This document shows positions 20,601 through 28,624 of a stretch of DNA of 63,321 nt, one piece after another. Both the position numbers and the translations under genes were made by a program. A model generated the notes under the pieces. The model did no database searches and was not told the origin of the DNA. It saw only the letters and a program-made list of their open reading frames with translations. Every line of letters begins with the position of its first letter. Position 1 is the first letter of the stretch. The DNA comes from Candidatus Proruminimicrobium quisquiliarum. Its GTDB lineage: Bacteria > Elusimicrobiota > Endomicrobiia > Endomicrobiales > Endomicrobiaceae. The DNA is taken from assembly GCA_018433245.1 (NCBI GenBank), contig JAHDRN010000010.1, positions 1-63,321 of the forward strand, written 5' to 3'.

Positions 20601-22161
20601 TTATTACACAAGCACATACGATTTGGACGCTCTTAAAGCCGGATTCAACGACATCGCCGGCGTAATATATTCAAATGCGGCTTTGCTTCCTTACTTTAAT
20701 TCAAAAATAGAGCATGTTTACGACAAAATACAGCCGAGAGAAAATGCAATCAGTTCATGCGGAAGATTCCATGATAAAATATGGGGAGAATATTACTATA
20801 ATAATTACAAAGTAGACAGAGATGATAATTCCCCTGAATATCAGACCTACACTAACGGATTTTTAGTAGGATTTGACATGATATCTTCAAACAAATGGTT
20901 CTTGGGAATAACGTCCGGATACGGAGAATCTACATTAAATCAGGAACATGACAAAACCAATATGAAAGATATCAATCTCGGATTATACGGCGGTTATGAA
21001 ACAAATAAATGGCAGTTTAAGAGTATGCTGCTTGGCGGATGGGAAAGATATAATACTGAAAGAGAAATAACATTTATGGACAGGACTGCAAAGAGTGATT
21101 ATCAGGGCTACAGCGCATCATTGGATGTAGAAGGCGCATATAAAATACTTTTAACAAAAAATGCAGATGCAAAACATAAATTAACGTTAAAGCCTTTCGC
21201 CGGAATGTTTGCTTCTTACATAAAACAGAACGGTTTTGAAGAAAAAGGAGCAGATTCTCTTAATTTAAAAGTTGAAGACAATAATATATTTATGGCGCAG
21301 GCGAGATTGGGAATAGGAATCAACGGCAAACTTAACAGATTCGGCTGGTATGCAAACGTCGGCGCAAGACAGCTTTTGACTAAAGACTACAATGAATTGT
21401 ATGTGTCATTGCTTGACTATCAGGATGATACAAATATGAAAATTAAGAGTGCAACGCTTTCACCTTTCTCAATAACGGGCGGCCTTGGAGCCGATTATAT
21501 ATTGTCTGAAGACTGGACGATATTTGCAAACGGTCAGACTAATTTTGCAAACAGATCAAAAGAGATATATGCAAATGTAGGTTTGACATATAAATTCGGA
21601 TGCCCCAAAAAAGAAAAACAGGATGTTGTTACCGTTGTTGACGAAGAATTGCAGTCAAAACTTGAAAATGAAAAGAAAGTTTCAGAAGGTCTCAGAAAAG
21701 AATTGAAACAATTGCAAAAAGAATACGACAGTATGAAATCAAAAATAGTAAGCGCGGAAGAAGCAAAGAAAATAAAGGAAAGAAAAATAACACAGGTTGA
21801 ATTAACAAGCAAACTGCAGTTTAAGTTTAATTCAACGGAATTAACGGAAAAAGGCAAAGCAAGCCTGCAGGAAGTTATAAAAGAATTGCAGAGATATCCT
21901 GACGCAGAATTGTTAATAGAAGGCCATTGTGATAATCTCGGAGCGCCTGCCTATAACCAGAAACTTTCTGAAGGAAGAGCAAATGCCGTTGCGGAATCTT
22001 TGGAGAAAGATTACGGAATTAAAAATAAAATTTCAGTAATCGGCAAAGGATCAACGGAAAATTTAGTTCCTAATGATTCTCCGGCAAACAGAGAGATAAA
22101 CCGCAGAGTTGAAGTGATAATTGTTCAGGAAGAGGAAGTTGTAACGGAAATAATCAAATAA
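14680..22161 (+). CDS. Giant autotransporter adhesin with C-terminal OmpA domain
   Basis: 2493 residues. The signal peptide ends near AVFAQ. The passenger is a long beta-helix built of 55-70-residue units with the pattern NNG-L-FTGG-N-N-I-GTG followed by I-Q--L-I. Autotransporter-associated repeats lie near residues 1543 and 1640, and the ILAPGNSIGT motif near 1798. A 12-strand-type barrel spans about 2025-2308. Unlike classical autotransporters the chain continues: a coiled coil (about 2320-2370), then an OmpA-C domain (about 2373-2487) with EGHCDNLG and NREINRRVEVI. The barrel would sit in the outer membrane, the passenger outside and the OmpA domain in the periplasm bound to peptidoglycan. 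The start at 14680 is chosen for GGGGGAAG at 14671-14678; an in-frame ATG at 14662 has no such site. A terminator follows. Confidence 0.88.
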   Translation: MNFFLKGSARLSVVLFLSMFLGISAVFAQISGDNVSESYTYSSDNTADTIYTNIMVGSGYWNSVSGSSVTLSPVTATSLTVDGTASGGVVNWNNNLPLIFALPANINLNSISLTNGYGLRASTITLSNTSYLQTNSDYIDTYTYGGVVNNNGTLSLTGGTNYNNIIGSGWLGIYNSVINNADIVQDYMAVTIGANLSNIAGSSIAANYLQINSSALLETDIDDIFAVNNINNAGTLRINADGTNNNTIIGVGVLEITNNATVINFASAQLSQLNISSGSVLTTDIDNINTYTTGGSIINNGLLYIYADGVNYNDITGTGEFNVGFPNTVYNDMTATISQSTVTISGVFINDNGTDDAVTASNGFFVNANATLQSNASALAGDITNNGGWVVFTGGTNDNDVTGTGWLRATDTMTNNANISQGRVYIDGGTVTNNGVITADDIYVDWDAILLTTNLLDTTAGSGGIHNNGLLQVNVSSSGTVNNPNIIDGTGNFQLLGNTIFTQQTDRTITQNAILISSNTLMTANADDLIVSDKIYNDGSLTLEGFSNINDNEITGTGDLFINDLIQNRKNINQENLTIYDSMSLFNVEGSTITLTDNLLIGSFAGLQNDGVLNVVNGVNNGSIIYGTTSEGIINISGDFINNGNMSQEQLNISSSGSVTTNASNSNIHQGISNDGALIFTGGISDDNITGTGTLTFNGAEGNLVNYADINQFAVNITTGIFSNIEGRSITATNIDITSNGALWTDIDDIDTYNAGGRILNDGLMYFNTSDSGENFNSIIGSGRIEIFNGYTLFNSSSIVQGEIANASTFVNNAIGTVNAGLFENFNFGQNDGLMNIENFTNDGPFVNTVGGIINAETLINTDIFANNGTTNADYLVNTGLFSNDNALNVEGGFNFNTISRQNGVGFGTMTVTNGVFDNSGGTIIQYTAIIENDGHLITDADHLILDTGITNDSILEFTGGTIVNDIIGDGTLLITGVVGSSNTVDQDHLGVYGSFRNSSHTYVNSAFVDSGANVVNDAGSNLFIDSLVNNGTINNSAVRGSGFEVGNVLNNGDMIGTGDIQIYGTFINESSGTLQQANINVASTTASLISNASSLTGNINNAGTLVLTGGTNNNTISGFEGIYGDLAINGNVTSTADIYQENLTVSDGSSFANAHANFNNTIFNNGAIINNAFLSAYRLINNSGAVVINNSDFGFDEGINNGTITGTGMLSVYNDFTNFGSISQNDVYVNGGLFQNDGSLDAGNLYISNSVEFRTNMSDLNATVYNDGMIVTNGGANSNTIAGNGSLLVSGGAMVNDGTITQDNLGINSDSTLRTSAQSLTIANGIENNGTLFIDYSIGADINSNDIRGDGIIRIVNGTDLTNTGEIRQEGMAITNGSTLHTDASLLYMANRILNNGTLDFNVTGDNANNITGSGTLSITDAQVVNTGAIGQSLLYINNSSFTTDASLLNGTAEIANGYDLYFTGGLNTSTITNPDDGYLYITGDVENADGVSIEQNLLEIYSGARFTVNADDLDIANQGISNEGILALKDANDSTLEEDVYGAGQIVKTGAGIVELAGENTYDGTTIITEGALQVSDTSNIGANSIMFDGGNLIADSNFFTLSNEFTATEGNDINIDVINSGELTLDGVINQQSTTPANLVKDGDGTLILDMGSNDYQGDTYVNNGTLIGTTENINGKLYGTGSSNLDTYEFTDGVHYSDSVVVSALYPKAPSSYGYDVVLNEVDSTNYLGTFNKTGSASMEVVNYFRAHLANITDGALYVNNIESGNDFIVDSTMTFTNSLLGGNSNITATTVVMGDGSILAPGNSIGTTNITGDLVFASSSTYEVEFEQASMQTGGISNDTTNVSGTTTIDSNNTSLDLINLDGKFYVHETFDIITSSGALTGEFANSSLTGFDVDSPDLRLGSRITFSTATVGNNLQLIVSREASEYENSTELTDMSHNESEVARSIDAISTGNGGDITNSLDVLEKFYYYTSTYDLDALKAGFNDIAGVIYSNAALLPYFNSKIEHVYDKIQPRENAISSCGRFHDKIWGEYYYNNYKVDRDDNSPEYQTYTNGFLVGFDMISSNKWFLGITSGYGESTLNQEHDKTNMKDINLGLYGGYETNKWQFKSMLLGGWERYNTEREITFMDRTAKSDYQGYSASLDVEGAYKILLTKNADAKHKLTLKPFAGMFASYIKQNGFEEKGADSLNLKVEDNNIFMAQARLGIGINGKLNRFGWYANVGARQLLTKDYNELYVSLLDYQDDTNMKIKSATLSPFSITGGLGADYILSEDWTIFANGQTNFANRSKEIYANVGLTYKFGCPKKEKQDVVTVVDEELQSKLENEKKVSEGLRKELKQLQKEYDSMKSKIVSAEEAKKIKERKITQVELTSKLQFKFNSTELTEKGKASLQEVIKELQRYPDAELLIEGHCDNLGAPAYNQKLSEGRANAVAESLEKDYGIKNKISVIGKGSTENLVPNDSPANREINRRVEVIIVQEEEVVTEIIK
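15100..19260 (+). repeat. Tandem degenerate beta-helix repeats in the autotransporter passenger
   Basis: More than a dozen imperfect units encode NNGTL-FTGGTN-N-ITGTG-L followed by a spacer with the I-Q--L-I pattern (for example near 15120, 15835, 16700, 17540, 17990, 18480, 18890). They are clearly related at protein level but have drifted at DNA level, which argues for an old expansion and against recent slippage. Confidence 0.75.
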
Positions 22162-22180
22162 TATAATGTTAAAAATAAAA

Positions 22181-22219
22181 AAACTCTTTGAATAATTTAA
22201 AGTTCAAAGAGTTTTTTTA
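22181..22219 (+). terminator. Intrinsic terminator after the giant autotransporter gene
   Basis: An 11-bp stem AACTCTTTGAA (22182-22192) / TTCAAAGAGTT (22203-22213) with a 10-nt loop is followed by a seven-T run. Confidence 0.8.
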
Positions 22220-22233
22220 TTTATTGTAAAAAA

Positions 22234-22264
22234 TGATATAATCTTTTGATTATATTTTCAGGAG
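22234..22264 (+). promoter_or_regulatory. Extended -10 promoter and RBS of the second autotransporter
   Basis: TGATATAAT (TG at 22234-22235, TATAAT at 22237-22242) is an extended -10 element; the -35 region is only a T-run. AGGAG (22260-22264) is the ribosome-binding site that selects the ATG at 22276 over an in-frame TTG at 22246. Confidence 0.5.
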
Positions 22265-22275
22265 ATTTTATTAAG

Positions 22276-25053
22276 ATGAAAAAAATCTTATTTTTATTTT
22301 GTTTACTTACAATAATAACAGCCGCTTACAGTAAAAGTTTTGCTCTAATTACAGGCGGCAACACGGATGAAAATTACACATATTCCGCGGATATTTCATC
22401 GGATACTGTATTTACAAGTACAATGACCGGGTCCGGTTATGTAAATTCAGTAAGCGGTTCTTCCGTAACTTTTTCAACAATAACAGCAAATTCCTTAACA
22501 GTTAGGGGAACAGATACAGCTTCAACTAACTGGATTAACGATCAGGAAATAGAACTTAATGTTTCAGGTTCAAGCATAACTGTCAATAATATAAATTTGA
22601 CGAATAACCAAGATTTAAAAGCTTATGATTTTATTGCAGGTTCAAGTTCAACTGTTACCAATAATGCACAACTTGATTTTTTAAATTGTATATATATAAG
22701 CACTAACGCAACCGTCCATACAAACGCATCGGATATAAAAGCTTCAAGCGCCGTAGTTAATAACGGAACTCTTGAATTTACGGGCGGAACAAATAATAAC
22801 AATATTTCCGGAGACGGCGTATTAAATATTCTTCCTGTTGCATTTGTTATAAATGCGGACGGTTTTTTAATTGACCAAAACACAATAAACATCGGATCAT
22901 TGGCTACTCTTATGACAAGTGCGGATGATGTTTTGGTTACAAACCAAATTAACAATGAAGGAAGCATCTTATTTACAGGCGGGATAAACTCAAATGTAAT
23001 AAATTCTTCAAGCGGTAATATAACGGCAGGAGCCGGTTTTGTAAATAACGGGTCCATCACTGTAGGTTTTGCAAATTTTAATAATATGGCTAATACCGAA
23101 CTGACAAATAACGGCGCTATTTATTTTATAGGCGTTGATGAAACAATATTGCAGAATGTTACGGGTACAGGAACATTCGGAATATCTTCAGGAACTTTTA
23201 CTAACAATGCTCTTATAACGCAGTCAACAATAACAGTCGCTTCTTTGGGGACTTTAAATACTTCTTTGGATAAGATAGATGTTAAATTCATAACAAATAA
23301 CGGCGTTGTCAATTTTACGTCCGGAACCGTAAATAATAATATAATTTTAGGAAACGGCGAACTTAATCTTTTTTCGGATTTAACAAATACGGCTACCATA
23401 AGACAGGGTAAAATAAATATCACTGACGGAAAAACTTTTTCAAGCGAAATGAATCTTGTTAATTCTTCATCAATTGCGATGATAAGTTCAAATACGGTAA
23501 ATCTCGCTGTATCAAGCACAAATACCGCGGTTGTTTTCGGCGGAACGATATCAAGCGCAAACGGGTCGGTTCTTAATATTGACGTCGCGCAGGACAGCAT
23601 AGCGGCTTTTTACGGCGCGATATCGTCAAGCGGAACGGGCAACATTATCAATATAAACGGTCTGTTGTATTCTACCGCAACAGTATTGATAAACAGTGAC
23701 GTAAGCGGTTTTTCCGGTTCAGGAAATACCGTAAATTTTTCAAGCGGAACTTTATGGATGGGATATAATTCCGTATTCTTTAATAATATTGAATTTAATA
23801 TGCATGGCAATACCACTTTAAGTCTTGTAAACGGCAAAATTGATGATATAGCCGTAAATTTAAATCTGCCCGACAGCGAAGCTTCGTATCTGGAACTCGG
23901 AGTTTCTTTGAAAAAAAAAGAGGCCGATAATTTTGTAGGGTCAACTCTGGGTACCGGTAACGGAAGTCTTGAAGTCAGCAGATTGTATATTTATGACGAT
24001 CTTAAAGACATACATGACACGGCCTCAATTACGATAGCCGAAGGCGCTTTAGCCGATAAAATAATATATACCCAGACGACGGCTATGGGGCCGGTATTTG
24101 AATATTTTACAAATTATGAAAACGGCGTCTTAACTTTTAACTATACGTACGATTACAATCCGATTGTATTTATTACGCCCATTCTTGTACAGGTCGGCGG
24201 CTATTTGGGACAGTTGGAATCTTACAGACAGGCGTTTGAGATAGTTGACAATACGGTTAACAATAATAACGCAAAAGGGTTATGGATAAGATATTACGGT
24301 TCTAAGGAAGATATAAAACTTGATAATTTATTGACATTAACAAATACGACAAGCGGCGCTTATTTCGGTTATGACACCGAAGCGATGGAAGCCGGCGGAA
24401 GTTTTTTCGGCAACTTCTCTTTCTACGGTTCTTATAATATTTCCGAACAAACATACGAAGGCGCAAAAATAACGCAGAACGGCGCAGTATTAGGCGTTAC
24501 GGGAGCTTTATATAAAAACAGATTTTTCTCGGCTCTAACTGTTAATTTCGGTTTCATAAACGGGCAGGGCGAAGGAGAATACGGACGCGAAAATGCAATG
24601 ATATATACAAGAGGCATAGCTTCAAAAACCGGATTTAATTTTGATCTTGACGATGAAAATAAATTTAAATTCCAGCCGACTCTTAACCTGTCTCTTTCAT
24701 ACATTAATATGGCAAGTTACGATTTTATAAGTCCTACTAATGCAAACGTAGAAGTAGATACGAATTTGCTTGCTCCGGTGCAAATTGAACCGGCTTTAAA
24801 AATAGTGGCAAATATGACTAAAACTTTTCAGACGCATGCCAATGCAAGCCTCGTATGGAATTTAATGGATGATTTGGATTTTAAGGCAAATGATACAAAG
24901 CTTCCGAATATGCCTATTGAAACATACGCGCAGTACGGAGTAGGGATCAGTAAATATTTCAGCGAAAAATTTACGATGAATGCCGATGTCTTCGGAAGGT
25001 CAATGGGCAGAACGGGTTTTGGCGGACAAATAAATTTGAGATATAATTTTTAA
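22276..25053 (+). CDS. Autotransporter, paralogue of the upstream giant adhesin
   Basis: 925 residues with signal peptide (MKKILFLFCLLTIITAAYS). The first about 120 residues of the mature part mirror the neighbour (ENYTYSADISSDTVFTS, MTGSGYVNSVSGSSVTFS), and the passenger has the same NNGTLEFTGGTNNNNISGDG units but fewer of them. The C-terminal about 270 residues form a predicted beta-barrel that ends in the canonical aromatic residue (NLRYNF), the signal recognised by the BAM machinery. No OmpA domain follows, so this is the classical arrangement. It has its own promoter and lies after the neighbour's terminator, so the two can be expressed differently. Confidence 0.82.
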   Translation: MKKILFLFCLLTIITAAYSKSFALITGGNTDENYTYSADISSDTVFTSTMTGSGYVNSVSGSSVTFSTITANSLTVRGTDTASTNWINDQEIELNVSGSSITVNNINLTNNQDLKAYDFIAGSSSTVTNNAQLDFLNCIYISTNATVHTNASDIKASSAVVNNGTLEFTGGTNNNNISGDGVLNILPVAFVINADGFLIDQNTINIGSLATLMTSADDVLVTNQINNEGSILFTGGINSNVINSSSGNITAGAGFVNNGSITVGFANFNNMANTELTNNGAIYFIGVDETILQNVTGTGTFGISSGTFTNNALITQSTITVASLGTLNTSLDKIDVKFITNNGVVNFTSGTVNNNIILGNGELNLFSDLTNTATIRQGKINITDGKTFSSEMNLVNSSSIAMISSNTVNLAVSSTNTAVVFGGTISSANGSVLNIDVAQDSIAAFYGAISSSGTGNIININGLLYSTATVLINSDVSGFSGSGNTVNFSSGTLWMGYNSVFFNNIEFNMHGNTTLSLVNGKIDDIAVNLNLPDSEASYLELGVSLKKKEADNFVGSTLGTGNGSLEVSRLYIYDDLKDIHDTASITIAEGALADKIIYTQTTAMGPVFEYFTNYENGVLTFNYTYDYNPIVFITPILVQVGGYLGQLESYRQAFEIVDNTVNNNNAKGLWIRYYGSKEDIKLDNLLTLTNTTSGAYFGYDTEAMEAGGSFFGNFSFYGSYNISEQTYEGAKITQNGAVLGVTGALYKNRFFSALTVNFGFINGQGEGEYGRENAMIYTRGIASKTGFNFDLDDENKFKFQPTLNLSLSYINMASYDFISPTNANVEVDTNLLAPVQIEPALKIVANMTKTFQTHANASLVWNLMDDLDFKANDTKLPNMPIETYAQYGVGISKYFSEKFTMNADVFGRSMGRTGFGGQINLRYNF

Positions 25054-25105
25054 TATATCGGCATAAAAATGTCTTGTGAAAAATATGTAAAAAGTAAAAA
25101 ATTGC

Positions 25106-25135
25106 TTGACATTCAAATATTATAAAAATTATAAT
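25106..25135 (+). promoter_or_regulatory. Sigma-70 promoter giving a probably leaderless mRNA
   Basis: Perfect TTGACA (25106-25111) and TATAAT (25130-25135), 18-bp spacing. The expected start point (about 25141-25143) falls at or 1-3 bases before the ATG at 25144, and no Shine-Dalgarno sequence is present. Confidence 0.7.
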
Positions 25136-25143
25136 AGGCTGGC

Positions 25144-27879
25144 ATGAAAATCAAAAACATACTTTCAACGGTATTATTTTTCAGCGTGTTTTGCGTCTCT
25201 GTATTGCATGCCGAATATTTCAGAAATGATTTCAGGCGTTCCGGTTCAATAGATGCCGAATCTTTGGGCGTACAGGATATTTCAATAAGAGCAGAACTTT
25301 TACTTGAAGGAATATTCAACAGGTTGGGCGACGGTTGGTATACCTCTTCAAACTATTCCACAAATCATTATCTTACAAATTATTTCAGATACGATTCCAC
25401 AAATCCAAAGTTAAAAGACCAGTCTTGGCGTGATAACTGGGGACAAACTTTATTTTTGGATGTGGCTTTCAAACCGACAAATTGGGTGTATGCTCAGTTC
25501 GGTTTTGATTTTTTAATGGGATATGCGGACAGATACTGGAATACCGTAAACAATGCACACAGAATGTACGAAAATTCGGTGATAATTCCTAAATATTTTT
25601 GGAATACGGCAAAAGTAGTAATGCATAACGACTGGGCAAGTTTGGGGTATTACCGCAATCAGTCGCATTACGATTGGCGCTATGACGGAGATATGTTTAA
25701 TATCTACCAGATTAGTCCGGATGCTTACAACGATTTGAGAGTTTCGGGCGAAACGGTTCCGGAATGGTTTCAGCTGGATATGAAGGGAACTGCGGGCGAG
25801 TTTACGGCGATATACGGAGAAGAACCGGTTCTTGATTATACAAGAGGCATTTATTTAAAATATAAAAATATTCTTCAAAGCAATATAAATTTTTTCTATG
25901 CCGATCATATTATACCTTACGGAACTCCCGATGAAAGAATGAGAACGGCAGAACTTAGCACGGATTTTAATGTCAAAGGAAATACTCTTCAGGTTGGAGC
26001 TATGTTCAGACCTTTCAGAATAGATAAAGAATACGATTATGTTGATGCGGAAGTTCCGGTTGGAACAGGAACGAACGGCACTCAATATGTAATAAAACAG
26101 GACAGAACAAAAATATCAGACGCTTTCGGCGGAGCCGTAAAATTTATAATGCCGAAAACACTTTTCGGAATTGATTTAACCACATTAAAATATACTTATC
26201 AGGGCTTATCGGCGGGAAACAAACAGCAGTTGGATGCTGAAGTACAGCAGGCCGTTACAAAAGATATAACTATGACGCTCGGTGCAATGCACAGAAAACC
26301 TTTGCTCAGAGCGGTTCCCGGCGTAGGAAGCACTTACGGGCCCGATTTAATAGAGGCGAGAGGACAGTCGCAGCCTTTTTGGGTATGGTGGAGAAAACCC
26401 GAAACAGGTTGGGATAACAGAGAGACGGACGAATTTTCTTTAACATTTGTTTATGATACTACACCGGAAACATGGTTCTTTAAATACGAGCCTAATAACT
26501 TTGACGAATGGAATTTGAACCCTGCTGAAGATGCTCTTGTAACATTTGCGACAAAAGTAAAGTTTACAAGGTATCTCGGAGGTACGGATAAACAGATATA
26601 TGTAAATGAAAATCATCAGACCGTATGGGAAGATTATTCGGGCAGTGCTGTTTCAGGAGCCCTTCCTACAAAAGGATATTTAGGTTCTTTGTATTTTATG
26701 ACAAGAATGTTTTTGGATAATGATGTAGAACTTTTATATGATTTTGAGGTCGGAGAAGATGTTGCCAGAATGAGTACGCCCTATACACATACAGAGGTAT
26801 TTTTAAAGGAAATAACCGGTTATTTTAAAACTAATTTGACAGTTAAAAAAGCGCCTTACAGATTTAAATTAGGATATGCAAGAGACGCATGGGGGCCGGA
26901 AGACTGGAATAAGGATTTTGGAGCAACTTACGACGAGTTATATTTGGCTCAGGTATCAAGAGATATTATGCCATGTATGAATGTCGGTGTTGATTATGTC
27001 GGCGGAAGAAAAACAAATTTAAATATATTACAGCTCATAGACGGAGATACGACTTCAAGAAATGAACTCGGCTATTTTGACGAAGTAAGAATATATGCAA
27101 GGCTTGTTTTCAACGCATTATTCAGCTTCGGCAAGAAAGAAAGAGTTGAACCTCCTACGGCCGCTTTGAGTTTGTCAACAGATGTCTTTATGCCTGAAAA
27201 AGGCGAAAAAGTAACGCTGTATCCTAAGGGTTACGCTAAAAACGGCGTAGCGACATGGCAAATAAAATTATCGGACGATAACAGAAGAATAGTTCATATA
27301 ATAGACGGAACGGGAGAAACTCCGGAAGCCGATTTATGGAACGGCAAAGATTTTATGAATAAGTATCTGCCTGACGCTTATTATAACGCTCAGCTATTTG
27401 TAACCGATACTTACGGAAACGTTGCTGAATCCGAAATTTGCAGAGTAAGACTTTTGACTCCTGATTTGAATATTGAAGAAACCGATGAAGGATTAAGAAT
27501 GAGATTCTCGGCTAAAGTTTTGTTTGACTTTGATAAATACAATTTAAGAGATAAGGCTACAAAAATATTAAATGAAGCTATAAGAGTATTAAAAGCATAT
27601 CCAAACCGCAACATAAGAGTTGAAGGTCATACGGATAATTATGGAACTAAAGAATATAATATAACTCTCTCAAACAGAAGAGCGCAGGCGGTTTCGGATT
27701 ATCTGGTTAAAAACGGTATCAGCGCAGAAAAAATTACCTCAGAAGGTTATTGGTTCTCAGTTCCTGTCGCGTCAAATGCGACAAGCGCAGGCAGACAGCA
27801 GAACAGAAGAGTTGAAATCGTCATTCTTAAAAAGGGAGACGACGGCAAACTCAAGAAAACAAGAAATCTTATGGAGTAA
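25144..27879 (+). CDS. Large outer-membrane protein with Ig-like and OmpA C-terminal domains
   Basis: 911 residues. The signal peptide ends at LHA|EYF. Residues about 25-660 are rich in alternating aromatic/polar strands (WVYAQFGFDFLMGYADRYW and similar), suggesting a large porin-like beta-barrel. Residues about 665-780 look like a FlgD-type Ig fold (YNAQLFVTDTYGNVAES). Residues about 785-905 are an OmpA-C domain (VEGHTDNYGT, NRRAQAV, GRQQNRRVEIV) that anchors to peptidoglycan. It heads the cluster of secreted glycan-binding-like genes and is probably cotranscribed with the next gene (51-bp gap). The message looks leaderless. The pore function is inferred only. Confidence 0.8.
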   Translation: MKIKNILSTVLFFSVFCVSVLHAEYFRNDFRRSGSIDAESLGVQDISIRAELLLEGIFNRLGDGWYTSSNYSTNHYLTNYFRYDSTNPKLKDQSWRDNWGQTLFLDVAFKPTNWVYAQFGFDFLMGYADRYWNTVNNAHRMYENSVIIPKYFWNTAKVVMHNDWASLGYYRNQSHYDWRYDGDMFNIYQISPDAYNDLRVSGETVPEWFQLDMKGTAGEFTAIYGEEPVLDYTRGIYLKYKNILQSNINFFYADHIIPYGTPDERMRTAELSTDFNVKGNTLQVGAMFRPFRIDKEYDYVDAEVPVGTGTNGTQYVIKQDRTKISDAFGGAVKFIMPKTLFGIDLTTLKYTYQGLSAGNKQQLDAEVQQAVTKDITMTLGAMHRKPLLRAVPGVGSTYGPDLIEARGQSQPFWVWWRKPETGWDNRETDEFSLTFVYDTTPETWFFKYEPNNFDEWNLNPAEDALVTFATKVKFTRYLGGTDKQIYVNENHQTVWEDYSGSAVSGALPTKGYLGSLYFMTRMFLDNDVELLYDFEVGEDVARMSTPYTHTEVFLKEITGYFKTNLTVKKAPYRFKLGYARDAWGPEDWNKDFGATYDELYLAQVSRDIMPCMNVGVDYVGGRKTNLNILQLIDGDTTSRNELGYFDEVRIYARLVFNALFSFGKKERVEPPTAALSLSTDVFMPEKGEKVTLYPKGYAKNGVATWQIKLSDDNRRIVHIIDGTGETPEADLWNGKDFMNKYLPDAYYNAQLFVTDTYGNVAESEICRVRLLTPDLNIEETDEGLRMRFSAKVLFDFDKYNLRDKATKILNEAIRVLKAYPNRNIRVEGHTDNYGTKEYNITLSNRRAQAVSDYLVKNGISAEKITSEGYWFSVPVASNATSAGRQQNRRVEIVILKKGDDGKLKKTRNLME

Positions 27880-27930
27880 ACAAATAAGGGTGTAGTATAA
27901 ACTACATAAAATAAAAAAGGAGAAAAAACC

Positions 27931-28572
27931 ATGAGGAAATTGTTAAGTTTATTGGCAGTAGCTGTTTTTGTAGCAAGTGTGACAACTGTGGCTTTTTCAG
28001 CGCCGGTTCAGCAGAGATCAAAAAGCGGTGCCGTTGAAAAGAAAGCAGCATCAAAATTTGCTCCGTTTGCCGTTTATGTTGAAAATGCTTCAAAAGACAA
28101 TCATTTTGCACCGTCGGGCTGGATGGGAGATTACGGAGATATCAAGCTTAATCTTGCATGCACAGAAATGCCCAGAAGCGGCAATACATGCATAAAGATT
28201 ACATACAGCGCTAAGATGTCACAGGGCGCAGGATGGATGGGTATATTTTGGCAGCAGCCTGCAAATAACTGGGGCGATAAAAAAGGCGGATATAATTTGA
28301 CCGGAGCAAAGAAATTGACGTTCTGGGCAAGAGGCGCTAACGGCGGAGAAAAGATAGCTGAATTCAAAGTCGGCGGAATTACGGGAGAATATCCTGATTC
28401 AGATTCACAGTCAATGGGTCCTGTTGAATTGACGAAAGAATGGAAACAGTATACGCTTGATTTGGAAGGAAAAGATCTTTCTTATATTATCGGCGGTTTC
28501 TGTTTTGCAGCATCCAAAGATGATAATCCTAACGGATTCATCATGTACATAGACGACGTTATATTTGAATAA
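27931..28572 (+). CDS. Secreted galactose-binding-like domain protein (SPI form)
   Basis: 213 residues. It has a cleavable SPI signal (ending near AFSA), a short basic linker, then one about 165-residue beta-sandwich domain resembling CBM11/CIA30-type carbohydrate-binding modules: SGWMGDYGDIKL, IFWQQPANNWGDKKGGYNL, KLTFWARG, FKVGGI and a terminal MYIDDVIFE. No catalytic motif is recognised. It is nearly identical in its domain to the lipoprotein at 30923-31561. AAAGGAG lies before the ATG. It probably binds a polysaccharide in the periplasm or outside; the ligand is unknown. Confidence 0.72.
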   Translation: MRKLLSLLAVAVFVASVTTVAFSAPVQQRSKSGAVEKKAASKFAPFAVYVENASKDNHFAPSGWMGDYGDIKLNLACTEMPRSGNTCIKITYSAKMSQGAGWMGIFWQQPANNWGDKKGGYNLTGAKKLTFWARGANGGEKIAEFKVGGITGEYPDSDSQSMGPVELTKEWKQYTLDLEGKDLSYIIGGFCFAASKDDNPNGFIMYIDDVIFE

Positions 28573-28582
28573 TTGAATTGTT

Positions 28583-28618
28583 TTTTTTGGAGGCAGTTTT
28601 TAAACTGCCTCCAAAAAA
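28583..28618 (+). other. Long perfect hairpin containing GGAGG/CCTCC
   Basis: A 17-bp perfect inverted repeat, TTTTTTGGAGGCAGTTT (28583-28599) / AAACTGCCTCCAAAAAA (28602-28618), with a 2-nt loop. The T-run precedes and the A-run follows the stem on both strands, so it is not a normal intrinsic terminator. It holds a Shine-Dalgarno GGAGG paired to CCTCC just before the next gene, which otherwise has no ribosome-binding site. It may protect the upstream message 3' end or control translation of the next gene. Confidence 0.7.
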
Positions 28619-28624
28619 TGATAA

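Noticed and set aside
28583-28618. Calling the GGAGG hairpin an intrinsic terminator
   Set aside because: On either strand the T-run comes before and the A-run after the stem, the reverse of what termination needs.
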